NCBI GenBank assembly: GCA_029961685.1 | Contig: JARWKL010000012.1 | Coordinates: 8,773,955 to 8,837,954, forward strand | DNA: 64,000 bases | From: Aristolochia californica | Lineage: Eukaryota; Streptophyta; Magnoliopsida; Piperales; Aristolochiaceae | Direction of reading: 5' to 3' | Shown here: piece by piece, positions 9,895 through 21,564 of the stretch | How the letters are laid out: each line of letters begins with the position of its first letter | Numbering within the stretch: the stretch's first letter is position 1 | Notes under the pieces: model-generated | The model's input: only the letters and a program-made list of their open reading frames with translations | Database searches by the model: none | What the model was told of the DNA's origin: nothing | Program-made: the position numbers and the translations under genes

Positions 9895-10204
9895 TTCCTC
9901 CGTCATGGTTTCCAAACCGTGATATTTTTTTGACAGGTTATCCTCCGTCATGGTTTCCCTATAGTGATATTTTTTTGACAAGGCCCATCACGGTTTACCA
10001 ATCGTGATATTTTTTGATAGGGTATCCTCTGTCATGGTTTCTCAACCGTGATATTTTTTGACTGGGTATTAAGTTCCTCTGTCATGGTTTCCCAACCATG
10101 ATATTTTTTGATAGGGTATCCTCCGTCATAGTTTCCCAACCGGGATATATATATATTTGATAGGGCCCATCATGGTTTTCCAATCATGGTATTTTTTAAC
10201 GGGG
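9895..10204. repeat. E2 minisatellite, about seven units of 40-60 bp
   Basis: Units contain 'cctccgtcatggtttcc', 'aaccgtgatattttttga' and a 'gggt' end. Related to the E1 and E3 arrays but with 'accgtgatatt' in place of 'accacaaataa'. Confidence 0.82.
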
Positions 10205-11304
10205 TCAAATAAATGATGATATGAGAAAGGATACTGAGGCCACCTCTTCTTCAATAATAATGTTCCCAAAGAGACATAATAGCTGTAGTTGAATATAACA
10301 CGACCATCTTCCAACACATATAACACGAACCAAAATAATAAACCTTGTAGAATGACCCATGAAATAATCATAATCCGATATAAATATTTTTTCTAAGATG
10401 TAGAAGTTTCATCTTTTGTGCTCCCTTTTCTTGAATATTTTGGTCACATAAACTTATCCACAAAATATGGAATAAAATACCTCTTTCTTGTACTTCTTGT
10501 ACTTCTCCCCCCTCAAACTGGGATGTAATGGCAGTGATCCCAACTTGAACCAAATATCATAGATGTAGCAATAAGCCCAAATAAAAAAGATGTATAAATA
10601 AACCCTCAAATTAGGGAGAAATGAGATATTTTCCTGATATATTAACTAAAAAAATGACGCAAAAAATGGACATAAATTCGGATTCTTCAATACAACAGAA
10701 TACCAACATGACCTTTGGTTCTTCCAATGTGAATATATCTTTAAATATATATCAAATTGACATAAAAGTTTCTCCATCTGAAACTAGACTTAAATAAATT
10801 TCATCCAAGTATAATTTCTCTTCATAAAATGTAATTATCAGAAGATAAATAATTTGATAGATTTCGGTTTCTGTCATCTAGCCGAACTAAGTATTGTTTC
10901 TCCTTTTTTTTAGCATGACCATTGACTCTTCCAAGATCAATATCTTCTTATAAAAAACTCAGATCTAGAATAGAATTGGTTGAATAGGTAAGAAAATATA
11001 CTTAGAGTTTCTTTTTATATATAATTCTCCATATAAAGTCTCGTTCTTGATAGCATAAAATACCTCGGAAGTTGAAGCTTTGTGCTGGTGCTCGAACCTT
11101 TTTTCAATCTGACCTTCGTTGCTTCAAACATCAATTTATCTTTGTGGATAACTCCGATTGGAAAAAATCATTTTTCATTTGAAAGTAGAATCCAATATCT
11201 TTCTGTTATTATATAATTTTCAATATTAAAATCTCTGTATAGAGGTTAAAATGCAAAGCAAAATAACTGTGTAGGGACTAAAAAAAATAACTACAAACCT
11301 AGAG

Positions 11305-11329
11305 TTAGGGTTTAGGGTTTAGGGTTTAG
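11305..11329. repeat. Telomere-like TTTAGGG repeats in E2 leader
   Basis: Three consecutive (T)TTAGGG units plus a partial one, the plant telomere sequence. They lie in the leader just downstream of the PBS. Degenerate versions occur at the same place in E1 (about 4990-5010) and E4 (about 34736). Confidence 0.75.
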
Positions 11330-11381
11330 AGAAAAATATCTCATTATCTCTGTGGGTTGGCCAAGTCAACTCATAGAACCT

Positions 11382-11393
11382 GCTCTGATACCA
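11382..11393 (-). other. E2 primer-binding site (initiator tRNA-Met)
   Basis: The minus strand reads TGGTATCAGAGC, the exact plant initiator-Met PBS, adjoining the 5' LTR. Confidence 0.88.
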
Positions 11394-11531
11394 TGTTGAA
11401 ATTATGGAAAAGGGAAATACTTCATTAACTTCATTAACTTATTATAATCAAAGTACATGAACATCTATTTATAATAGAGGAAGGTAGTAGAGGTCAATTA
11501 CAATAAGACTACCTTTGTCCCAACTACACCG
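11394..11531 (-). repeat. E2 5' LTR, left piece
   Basis: First 138 bp of the LTR, cut by Copia-2 after 'caactacacc'. Contains the minus-strand TATA box at 11466-11473. Confidence 0.88.
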
Positions 11532-12139
11532 TGTTACGATGTGGGAACCACCATGGTGCTCGAGCTGGTGGGACCCACCATGAGGCCGTGGGACACCAAG
11601 AAGAGTCCTCACCCAAGCAAACACGAGTTAAGGAATTAAGAAGCACAAGCTGAAATGAGTTAGAAGACTTGAAGATCAAGTGGGACCCACAAATATCTCA
11701 CGAGCTGGCAACCTTATCAAGATGAGCTGGAAGATTATGAGGGACCCATAAGGATAAGGCTACGAGTTGGAATCCTCCCTTATATTCACATGAATTAAGA
11801 AAGGGTTCTACTTCAACTCATATTAGTCTTCTAGTAGACTGGTTTGAATAGACTTATCATAGAGAGTTAGAGTTGGAATGTAATTAGGATTTAAAAGCTA
11901 ATTGTATAAGGACTTTACCTCTTCCTCTACTATAAATAGAGGTGTTTTAATTCGGAATTAATCAAGTTACACATCTCCTTCTTCAGTTAATCTCTCTCTC
12001 TCTCTCTTTGCTTGGTGCTACATCTCTTTTCTCTTTTATTTTCTCTTCTCTCTACCTGAGAGCTGTTCTTCCCTTTTCTTCTTTTTTATTTCTTATTTAT
12101 CTTGCTTGGAATTATGGAAAATGGATCTTAAATTCAACA
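11532..12139 (+). repeat. Copia-2 5' LTR (608 bp)
   Basis: TGTTACGATGTGGGA to TTAAATTCAACA. Carries a CT microsatellite (about 11990-12007) and a TATA box. It has about 30 bp ('gaagattatgagggaccc' and following) absent from the 3' LTR. Confidence 0.92.
11931..11938 (+). promoter_or_regulatory. TATA box in Copia-2 5' LTR
   Basis: TATAAATA followed by GAGGTG. Repeated at 16261-16268 in the 3' LTR. Confidence 0.6.
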
Positions 12140-12151
12140 TGGTATCAGAGT
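12140..12151 (+). other. Copia-2 primer-binding site
   Basis: TGGTATCAGAGT abuts the 5' LTR. Eleven of twelve bases match the initiator tRNA-Met PBS. Confidence 0.85.
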
Positions 12152-12634
12152 ATTAAATTTAGGATCCCTCATAAAAGGAATGCTCTAAAGAAGTGATGAT
12201 CAACACCACTCAAAGAAGGCTCTTTTGTGAAGGAAGAACACAAACCGTGAGATAAGTGTTCAATTTTTTTCTCTTCATGTTACTTTTTTTTCCAAATTTT
12301 AGAAGATGATTTAAGGATGAGTATGTGAATTCTTTCATCTTATTATATGATGGATATGCATGCCTCTCTATCTAGAAGAAGCTATCAAAACAGTTTTGTC
12401 CGTTTGGAAATTCTGTTAACCGAGACCAGTCCATGATCAGATTGTTGGAATTTTTTTCGTGGGAAAAGGAGTCCCCATATATAGAATATTTTTATTGAGT
12501 CTCTTATGAGTGGTATTAGAGGAAAAAAATCAGAATAATAATTTAGCATCAATGCTAAAATTCCCCATACATCGAGTTGTTTGAAGAGTACTACTTGGTG
12601 TTATTATTATAATTTTTTTGAAGAAGGGCCTATC

Positions 12635-13560
12635 ATGGATGAAGAGAATATGAATATCAAAAGTGATATAATGATAATTACCACCATACCCTTACGTGGG
12701 GTATCAAATTTTATAAGTTGGTCCACATCAGTTCAGAGGTTCCTTATAACAAAAGACCTACTTGGTCACCTCACCACCGATGACCACCTATTGGTGAAGA
12801 TGATGTTTTTTATAAAAAATGGTTGAAAAATGATACTTTGGTGATTAGTTGGCTAATAAATAGCATGGAAGAACATGTCTCCAACAATGTCATTCATCTT
12901 GACACTGCTAAACAAATTTGGGAGACATGTGTTAAACTGTACTCTTGCTCGGATACTCTACATAGACCATATGACATTCTCCAAAGAATGTTTAATACTA
13001 AACAAGGAGGAAATATCCATGAGTACTTGGCCCGATTTAGAGGCTTTCTTCAAGAGTGGAAGTTAGCTCAGCCTTCAACCACATATATTTTTATCCAAGA
13101 CATACAAAAGGAAGCCTTAATTACTGCTATTTATCTTGCAAATGTTAAACCCCATCTTGAGATTGCCAAAAGTCAACTTCTAAGTGCTTCTGTTGTCCCC
13201 AAGTTTGATGATGTATACGCAACACCACTTCGTATTCTAGACACTTCTTCCTCCACTACTGAAGTATCATCCACTATGTATTCCGATCATAGAGGATCAT
13301 CATCTGACTGTGGCCGATGCTGAGGCTGAGGTTATAGAGGAGGTAGAGGAAGAGGTGTAAGGATTGGTGCTGGTAGAGCATATGGGAAAGAATGTACTCA
13401 TTGTAAAAAAATTGGCCACTCTATAGATCAATGCTATTATAAGGATTCCAATGCATGCACTTACTGTGGACAATATGGCCATTATAAAGAAATATGCTAT
13501 AAAGCCAATGGACAGTTAGAATTGACAAGGGCTAATCAAGCTTTTATAAGTGATACAAAA
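12635..13560 (+). pseudogene. Copia-2 gag with two zinc knuckles
   Basis: Capsid/nucleocapsid protein of a Copia element. The ATG at 12635 opens MDEENMNIKSD, then GVSNFISWSTSVQRFL. A frameshift near 12800 moves to the frame of 12823-13323 (NDTLVISWLINSM, HLDTAKQIWETCVKLY, then GGNIHEYLARFRGF). Two stops at 13321-13335 precede an RGG-type stretch and two CX2CX4HX4C knuckles, CTHCKKIGHSIDQC (from 13393) and CTYCGQYGHYKEIC (from 13456). Two knuckles in tandem are found in several plant Copia gags. The stops and frameshift make it non-functional. Confidence 0.88.
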
Positions 13561-13900
13561 GAAGAAAACCCACAAAATCAGCAGCACAAATTTTTTTTAC
13601 TGATGAAGAGTATGAGCTATTTCAGAAAATGAAGACAATGTTGGGTTCTTCTACTAGTTCCTCCGCAACTACTACTGCCACTACCACTTCAGGTATGCTA
13701 TCTGCATCATCTTCATCCTCGATAATTGACTAAGGAGCCTCCGAGCATCTTACAGGTAACAAAAATTATTACATTCTCTATCTCCGAGTCTTTCACACAA
13801 GTTTGTTACCGTAGCTGATGATTCTCAAACCAAAGTCCAAGGGAAAGGTTTCACTTCTGTCACTCTGCTCACTGATATTCTTTTCGTTCCTACTTTCCCT
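13561..13900 (+). pseudogene. Copia-2 protease region (degraded)
   Basis: Lies between the gag fingers and the GAG-pre-integrase, where Copia elements encode an aspartic protease. A Thr/Ser-rich linker (13650-13720) is followed by weak residues such as LTGNKNYY, VTVADDSQTKVQGKG and DILFVPTFPLNLLS, which continue into the next domain. A clean D-S/T-G catalytic box is not readable. It is assigned by position. Confidence 0.55.
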
Positions 13901-14911
13901 TTGAATCTATTATCTGTTAGTCAGCTGAAAAAATATTTTAATTGCTCTGTTACTTTCTCACCCACTTCATTTGTCTTTCAGGATCTTATAATTAAGCAGG
14001 TGATTGGTGGAGGCCATGAACAAGGGGGGCTTTACTACTTGGACGTGCCAAAAATGAATATGGTTTCCACTACTAAAAATGAGACATGGTTATGGCACAA
14101 TCGGTTGGGACATCCATCTGCACAGTCTCTTCATTATATTTTTCCTTCTCTTAAAGTAAGGTCAGAATTTCATTGTGAGGTTTATCAATTGAGTAAACAT
14201 CAAAGGAGTGCATACTCTTCTCGTCCATAAGTCAAAAGTGTTACTCAATTTTCTTTAATTCATACTGATGTTTGGGGGCCCTTGTGTGTCTCCAATATTT
14301 CTCAAGCAAAATACTTTATTACATTTATTGATGATTTCACTCACACAACTTGGTTGTTTATATTTAAGGATTGTTCTAAGATACCATTTAGTCATTTCAT
14401 GCTATGGTACTCACACAATTTGGTCAGAAAATAAAAATTCTCCGATCTGATAATGCCAAAGAATATGTTTCCATAGACCTTGACTCTTTTTGTCAAGAAA
14501 ATGGCATTATCCATCAAACATCATGCTCCTACACTCCTCAACAAAATGGTGTAGACGAACGGAAGAATCGTCATATTCTTGAGGTAGCTCGAGGTTTATT
14601 TTATGCCATAAAAGTTCCTTAATTTTATTGGCCTCATGCAGTTCTTACGGCTTGTTTTCTTATAAATCATCTACCATCTACCGTTCTTGGTAATAAATCT
14701 CCTTACTCTAGATTATTACCAAATGATGATCTATTTTCACTACCTTTGAAAGTCTTCGGATATCAATGTTTTATTCATAATTCATTTCCTAGACACAGCA
14801 AACTTGATCTTAAATCTATCAACTGTATCTTTTTGGGATACTCTCGCACACAAAAGGGTTATGTTTGTTATAGTCCTACTCTTCAACGTTTATTTGTGTC
14901 CAGGGATGTAA
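13901..14911 (+). pseudogene. Copia-2 GAG-pre-integrase and integrase (broken)
   Basis: DDE integrase that would insert the cDNA. MNLLSVSQLKKYF opens the segment, and WLWHNRLGHPSAQSLHYIF (about 14090) is the His-containing GAG-pre-integrase motif. IHTDVWGP and ITFIDDFTHTTWLF (about 14260-14355) supply the first two Asp residues. TPQQNGVDERKNRHILEVAR (about 14530-14595) supplies the third, an intact Glu. The C-terminal zone reads KVFGYQCFIHN and PTLQRLFVSRDV up to 14911, where sequence jumps to the middle of RT. Frameshifts near 14230 and 14400 and stops disable it. Confidence 0.87.
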
Positions 14912-15886
14912 GGTGATTCTGGCTGTATATGTTGATGATATTATTTTAACTGGGAGTGATTCCGAGGGCATCCAGAAAACAGAGGAGAAAGTATGAGCTG
15001 AATTCAAGACGAAGGATCTTGGACTACTAAAATATTTTTTGGGTATTGAAGTATTACAATCCAGACATGGGATTGTGCTATCCCAAAGGAAGTATTCCCT
15101 TGATCTACTAGAGGAGACAAGAATGATGGGATACAAACCAACAGACATTCCTATGGACTCAAACACAAAATTATGTGGAGGCACTGGAGAAGATGTAGAT
15201 ATTTGGAAATATCAAAGACTAGTGGGACAACTTATTTATCTGTGTGTAACAAGGCCGGATATTTCATATGCAGTAAGTGAGGTAAGTCGATACATGCAAA
15301 AGCTACAACTTAGTCATTGGCAAGCACTTGAAAGGATATTATGATATCTGAAAGGAGCTCCAGGAAGTGGGCTTCTCTATAAAAACCATGGGTCACTTCA
15401 ACATTGAAGGATTCTCAGATGCAGACTGGGCCAGATCCCCGGATGACAAAAAGTCTACTTCGGGATTTTATATGATGGTTGGAGGGAATTTGGTTACATG
15501 GAAAACCAAGAAGCAATATGTAGTAGCACAGTCTAGTGCAGAAGCAGAATACTGAGCCATGGCACACATTGTTAGTGAACTCATATGGATAAGATTTCTT
15601 CTCATTGAATTGAGATTCTACAAATAAGCTCCAATAGATCTATACTGTGATAATCAAGCAGCAATACAAATTACATCACATCCAGTCTTCCATGAAAGAA
15701 CAAATCATATTGGAGTGGACAACCATTTTATACGAGAAAAGTTCCATGCAAGTCTTTTATCTCTGAAGCATATGTCATCACCAAGTCAAGTTGCAGATAT
15801 TCTCACCAAGCTTGTCACTCACAAGATTATGTCTACCATATGCAGCAAGCAGGGCATTTATAATGTCTTCTCACCCCCAACTTGAG
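14912..15886 (+). pseudogene. Copia-2 RT (front half deleted) and RNase H
   Basis: Begins inside RT at VILAVYVDDIILTGSD (catalytic YVDD from 14928), then TKDLGLLKYFLGIEVLQSR, LSQRKYSLDLLEETRMMG, TRPDISYAVSEVSRYMQ and, as RNase [41 protein letters not shown] and [14 protein letters not shown], ending near ADILTKLV and the LTR. The linker and the fingers/palm part of RT before YVDD are missing. The deletion joins 14911 to 14912 out of frame. Stops occur near 14994, 15343 and 15555. Confidence 0.9.
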
Positions 15887-15890
15887 GGGG
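15881..15890 (+). other. Copia-2 polypurine tract region
   Basis: 'cttgaggggg' directly precedes the 3' LTR start TGTTATAATG, as expected of the plus-strand priming site. Confidence 0.75.
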
Positions 15891-16463
15891 TGTTATAATG
15901 TGGGACCCACAATGGTGCTCGAACTGCTGGGACCCACCATGAGGATGTGAAACACCAAGAAGAGTCCTCACCCAAGCAAGCACGAGTTAAGGAAATAAGA
16001 ATCACAAGCTGAAATGAGTTAGAAGACTTGAAGATCAAGTGGGACCAACAAATATATCATGAGCTGGCAACCTTATCAAGATGAGCTAGCCACAAGCTGG
16101 CCTCCTCCCTTATTTTCACGTGAATGAAGAAAGAGTTCTAGTTCAACTCATATTACTCTTCTAGTAGGCTGTTTTGAATAGACTTATCTTAGAGAGTTAG
16201 AGTTGGAATGTAATTAAGATTGAAAGGCTAATTGTATAAGGACTATACCTCTTCCTCTACTATAAATAGAGGTGTTGTAATTCTGAATTAATCAAGTTAC
16301 ACATCTCCTTCTTGAGTTAATCTCTCTCTCTCTTCGCTTGGTGCCACCTCTCTTTTCTCTTTTATTTCTTTCTCTCTACTTGAGAGCTCTTCTTCCCTTT
16401 TCTTCTTTTTTCTTTCTTCTTTATCTTGCTCCGAATTATGGAAAAGGGATCCTAAATTCAACA
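15891..16463 (+). repeat. Copia-2 3' LTR (573 bp)
   Basis: TGTTATAATGTGGGA to TAAATTCAACA. Matches the 5' LTR except for substitutions and a gap of about 30 bp. Confidence 0.92.
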
Positions 16464-16783
16464 CACCCAAACTCTAACACTTAAGGATAAGCCTTATCAT
16501 AATTAAGTAACTCAATATAAATAGAAGACAAACATAACTCAAACTAGAACTTTTCTATGACATGACCATAAGATAAAGATGTCAGCTCGTGGTTATCTTT
16601 GTGAGTCCTTGATTTTTCAACTTATGTGATAAGGATGCTAGCTCGTAGTAATCATGGTGGGTCCTACTTATTTTGTGCTTGGGCCCATCTTGTGGGCCTT
16701 CCTTGTTCGTGTGACCCATCTTATAATACTCTTATTTATGTGGGACTTCCTTGGTCGTGTGGGCTGGAGCCCATCTTCCAACA
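16464..16783 (-). repeat. E2 5' LTR, right piece
   Basis: Resumes with 'cacccaaactctaacactt', exactly where 11531 left off, and ends TTCCAACA before satellite DNA. Confidence 0.88.
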
Positions 16784-19700
16784 TCTTTGTTCCAAGTGAA
16801 CATAGAAAAACAATAAATATTGTCATACTTTTTTTTTGCTTCTTGTTGGTACTTTCGTTCCAATTAAAAAAAAACAATAAATATTTCACCATGCACGGCG
16901 AGAGCTTAATAAAGCAAAACAAAGTCATAATTTTTTTCTTATGTTTGTACTTTCTTTCCAAGTGAAAAAAGAAAAACAATAAATATTTTTGTACTTTTTT
17001 TCTTCTTCTTAGTAATTTGGTTCCAAGTGCAAAATACAAACTAATAAATATTATATATATATATTTTGCTTCTTCTTGGTACTTTTGTTCCAATTGCAAA
17101 AAAGAAAAACAATAAATATTGCCCCAAGTAATGTGAGAACTTAATAATGCAAAACAAAGTCATAATTATTTTTTTGCTTCTTGATACTTTCATTCTAAGT
17201 GAAAAATAAAAAAAAACATTAATAAATCAATTTGCATTGAGAAAGCTTAATAAAACAAACAAAGTCATACATTATTTTTTTTGCTTCTGTACGTACTTTT
17301 TCTCGATGTACAAATAGAAAAACAATAAATATTGTCATAATTGTTTTTTTGCTTCTTCTTGTTCTTTCTTTCCAAGTGAAAACATAAAAAAATTAATATT
17401 CTTGAACTTATTTTTTTTATTCTTCTTAGTACTTTTGTTCCAAGTAAAAAATGAAAACAATTAAATATTGGCATACTTTTTTTTTTGCTTCTTCTTGGTA
17501 CTTCTCTCCAAGTGCAAATAGAAAAACTATAAATATGGTTATACTTTTGTTTGCTTCGTCCTATTACTTTCATTCCAAATGGAAAAAGAAAAGAAATATA
17601 TATTGTTGTACTTTTAATTTTTTTTTTTTTGCTACTTCTTGGTGTCTTTGTTCCAAGTGCAAATAGAAAAACAATAAGTATTGTCCTACTTTATTTTTTA
17701 CTTTTTAATGGTAATTTCATTCCAAGTGAAAAATAAAAAACAATAAATACTTCACAATGCATTACGAGACCTTAATAAAGCAAAACACAGACATACTTTT
17801 TTTCTTCTATGGGTACTTTCTCTCCAAGTGCAAAAAGAAAAACAATAAATATTTTGGTACTTTTTTCTTCTTCTTGGTACTTTTATTGCAGGTGCGAATA
17901 GAAAAATAATTAATATTGCGCCTTGCATTGTGAGAGCTTAATAAAGCAAAACAAAGTTGTACTTTTTTCTTCTTCTTCTTAGTACTTTTTTTCTAAGCGC
18001 AAAGAAAAAACATTAAATATTGTCCCTTACATTGCAAATGCTTAATAATGCAAAAAAAAGTAGTACCTTTTTATTTTTTGCTTCGGTTGGTATTTTCTCT
18101 CCAAGTGCAAAAAGGAAAAACAATAAATATGGTTGTATTTTATGGTTTTTTTTGCTTCTTCTTGGTACTTTCAGTCAGTGTGAAAGTATTTAAATAATAA
18201 ATATTACACTTTGCTTTGTGGGATCTTAATAAATAAAAATAAAGTGATACTTTTTTTTTGGTACTTTCTCTCGAAGTTCGAAAAAAAAAACCTTTAAAAA
18301 TTGTCGTACTTTTTTTTGGCATCTTCTTTTTACTTTAGTTCCAAGTGCAAACATAAAAACTATAAATATTATTGTACTTTTTTTTTGCTTCTTCTTTGTA
18401 CTTTTGTTCCATGTGAAAAAAAAACCCAGAAAATAATGCTGTAAGTTTTTTTTTGCTTCTTGGTACTTTTGTCCCAAGTGCATAGAGCAAAACCAATAAA
18501 TATTACCCCTTGCACTGCGAGAGTTTAGTAAAATAAAACAAAATCATACTTTTTTTGTTGGTACTTTCTCTCCAAGTGCTAATAGAAAATTAATAAATAT
18601 TTTCATAGTTTTTTTTCTTTTTGGCTTCTTATTTTTACTTTCTTTCCCAGTTTTAACAGAAAACCAATAAATATTGTCATCCTTTTTTTTGCTTCTTCTG
18701 TGTACTTTCGTTCCATGTGCAAAAAGAAAACCAATAAATATTGGCATACTATTTTTATTTTTTTGCTTCATCTTGGTGCTTTCTTTCCAAATGCAAACAG
18801 AAAATAATAAATATTGTCATACTTTTTTTTTTGCTTCTTGTTTGTATTTGAAATCCAAGTAAAAAATGGAAAACAATAAATATTTCCCCATGCATTGCGA
18901 GAGCTTAATAAGACAAAACAAAATCATACTTTTTTTTTTGCTTCTATTAGTACTTTCTCTTCAACTGAAAAAATAAAAACAATATTTATTTTCATACATT
19001 TCTTTTTTTGCTACTTCTTGGTACTTTCTTTCCAACTACAAACAGGAAAAAATAAATATTGTCGTATCTTTTTTTTCTTGGTGTTTTTGTTCCAAATGCT
19101 AACAAAAAAATTAATAAAAGTTGTAATACTTTTTTTTGGCTTCTTATTGGTACTTCCGTTCCATGTACATAAAGAAAAACAATAAATATTGCCTCATGCA
19201 TTGCGAGAGCTTAATAAAGCAAAATAAATTCGTTTTTTTTTTTTTTTTTGCTTTTTGGTACTTATATTCCATGTGCAAACAAAAAAACAGTAAATATTTC
19301 AATTTGCATTGCGAGAGCTTAATTTAGGAAAACAAAGTCGTACTTTTTTTTTCTTTTGTTGGTACATACTCTCCAAGTGGAAAAATAAAAGTAATATATA
19401 TTGTCCTACATTTTTTTTCTTCTTGGTACAATGTTTAAAGAGGAAAAAAAACTATTAAATATTGTCAAAATTTTTTTTGTTTCTTCTTCGTACTTTCATT
19501 CCAAGTACTAAAAGAAAACCAATAAATGTAGTCGTACTATATTTCCGCCTCGTCTTGCTCCTTTCGTTCCAAGTGAAAACAGAAAAACAATAAATATCGT
19601 CTAACATTTTTTCCATCTTCTTGGAACTTACTTTCCTATTGTAAAAAGAAAACAAATAAAAATTGAAGTAATTTTCTTCTTCTTTAGTTACTTCCATTCC

Positions 19701-20380
19701 AAGGGTAAAAATAAAAACAATAAATATTGCATCTTGCATTGGGAGAGTTTAATAAAGCAAAACAAAGTCTTACTTTATGTTTGGTTCATCTAGTTTCCTA
19801 CAATCCAAGTGAAAAAATAAAACAAAAAGAAATATTGTCCCTTTCATTTTGAGAGCTTAATAATGAAAAACGGAGTCGTACTTTTTTTTTGTTTCGTCTA
19901 TTGGTACTTACTCTCTATGTGCAAAAGGAAAAAAACAATGAATTTTGTCATTCTTTTCTTTTTTTTCCTTCTTCTTGGTACATTCATTCCAAGTACAAAT
20001 AGAAAAAGAATAAAAATTGTCGTACTTTTTTTTCTTCTTCTTGGTAATTTTGTTCCAAGTGCAAAATAAAAAACAATAAATATTATCATTTTCTTCTTCT
20101 TTTGGTACTTTCGTTCCAAGTGCAAAAAGAAAAACAATAAATATTTTCCCAAGTATTGTGATAACTTAATAATGAAAAAAAAGTTGTACTTGTTTTTCTT
20201 CTTGGTAGTTTCGTTCTAAGTGCAAAATAAAAACATTAAATATTTCAATTTGCATTGAAGGTCTTAATAAAGCAAAACAAATTCATACATTTTTTTTTTT
20301 GTTTCTGTATCTACTTTATCTCTAAGTGTAAATTGAAAAACAGTAAATATTGTCGTACTTTTTTTTTTGCTGCTTCTTGG
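16784..20380 (-). repeat. AT-rich satellite, reverse orientation, block 2
   Basis: About 3.6 kb of the same units and orientation as block 1, with both short units and long units carrying the 'gcgagagcttaataaagc' insert. It continues block 1 across the E2 insertion. Long open frames rich in Phe, Lys and Tyr appear in several frames but follow the repeat and show no domain. Confidence 0.9.
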
Positions 20381-20817
20381 TATTGATTTTCAGGACTCCA
20401 TGAATTTAGCTCATGGAGAAAAACAGGAAAGAAACCCATTGGGAGAAAATAGAAGGAAGAAGGGTTATGGAATTGATTATTCCTTACCCTCCCCTGAAGC
20501 ATTATTTATAAATTTATGAAACTACAATATTACAATAATACCTCTGAACTTAGGGTTTAGGGTTTAAGGTATTAACCTTGGAACTTTATCTTAATTACAT
20601 CAATGCCATCTCTATGAGATGACTCTTTATTTACCATCCTGCCATCAATGTATGTGGGCCTATGGGCCTTATCCTTGATTTGTGGGCCTTGACCCCATCT
20701 TCAATCTCTCTTGGATGCATGGGTCTTCCTTGGTTTATGGACTTAGGCCCATCTTCTAATACACTTTGATATGTGAGCCTTCCTTAGTCGTGTGGGCTTG
20801 GGCCCTGTCTTCCAACG
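20381..20817 (-). repeat. E3 left (3') LTR
   Basis: 437 bp matching 29654-30084. Ends are slightly decayed (TATTG for TGTTG, CAACG for CAACA). Followed by 'ctgggggtgagag', a shortened version of the polypurine-side motif of E1/E2. Confidence 0.82.
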
Positions 20818-21100
20818 CTGGGGGTGAGAGAATAACATAAACTCCCAGCTTGCTGCAAATGAGGTATAAAATTTTTCTTGTATAATATGCCTTCATCTTC
20901 CAACTCTCCCCTTCACGCTAGTGCTCTCGTTCATGAGGCCCAGCTGGTATAATATCAGTGAGAGAAAAATCACTCCAACCACTAAGACATTGCTTTGAAG
21001 TGTCCACCTCCACCACCGTGTCCCTCCATAGGACAACGACTCTCAAGATGTAGAGTAATATATGATATTAGTGGGGGTGGTAACATAAATATAACAATAA

Positions 21101-21564
21101 GTTCCTCCGTCATGGATTTCCAACCACAAAAATTTGATATTTTTTACGGGGATGAAGTTCCTCCGTCATATACTTCCAACCACAAAAGTTTGATATTTTT
21201 TATGAGGATGAGTCATGAACTCCCTACCACAAAAATTTGATATTTTTTACGGGGATAAAGTTCCTCCGTCATGTACTTTCAACCACAAAAAATTGATACT
21301 TTTGACGGGGATGAAGTTCCTCCGTCATAGACTCCCAACCACAAATAAATTTGATATTTTTGATGGGGTTGACAATAAATATAATAGTAAGTTCCTCTGT
21401 CATGGACTCCCAACCACAAATAAATTTGATATTTTTGACGGGGATGAAGTTCCGCGTCATGGACTCCCAACCACAAATAAATTTGATATTTTTGACGGGG
21501 ATGAAGTTCCTCCATCATGGACTCCCAACCAAAAATAAAATTTTTATATTTTTGACGGGGTTGA
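21101..21564. repeat. E3 first interior minisatellite
   Basis: About eight units of roughly 45-60 bp, with GTTCCTCCGTCATGG, 'ccaaccacaaataaa' and 'tttgacggggatgaa'. One unit is interrupted by 'acaataaatataata'. Closely related to the E1 array. The open frames across it are artefacts of the repeat. Confidence 0.87.

Larger units (their letters stand above)
9730..11381 (-). other. E2 internal region, no coding capacity
   Basis: Parallels the E1 interior but without E1's 193-bp duplication. Holds the minisatellite, a second C-rich motif near 10506, and three telomere-like repeats near the PBS. No gag or pol motif is seen in either strand. Confidence 0.75.
11532..16463 (+). mobile_element. Copia-2: Ty1/Copia element nested in the E2 LTR
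   Basis: 5' LTR 11532-12139, PBS 12140-12151, gag, protease, integrase, RT/RNase H, polypurine tract, 3' LTR 15891-16463. Both LTRs start TGTTA and end TCAACA. The flanks CACCG (11527-11531) and CACCC (16464-16468) form a 5-bp target duplication with one mismatch, and removing the element restores the E2 LTR. The pol region lacks the front half of RT. The element is dead but still shows every structural part. Confidence 0.92.
9275..16783 (-). mobile_element. E2: non-autonomous LTR element in satellite, split by Copia-2
   Basis: Same family as E1: left LTR 9275-9729, C-rich tract, minisatellite, internal region without coding capacity, perfect PBS, and a right LTR in two pieces (11394-11531 and 16464-16783) separated by Copia-2. 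Without Copia-2 the element is about 2.57 kb. It lies within satellite blocks 1 and 2. The five bases on each side (CCTTC and TCTTT) no longer match cleanly, so the target duplication is degenerate. Confidence 0.88.

Noticed and set aside
11990..12007. CT microsatellite as a separate locus
   Set aside because: A shorter version sits at the same place in the 3' LTR of Copia-2, so it belongs to the LTR.
9270..16788. Clean target-site duplication for E2
   Set aside because: CCTTC and TCTTT do not match; the satellite context makes chance partial matches easy, so it is called degenerate.
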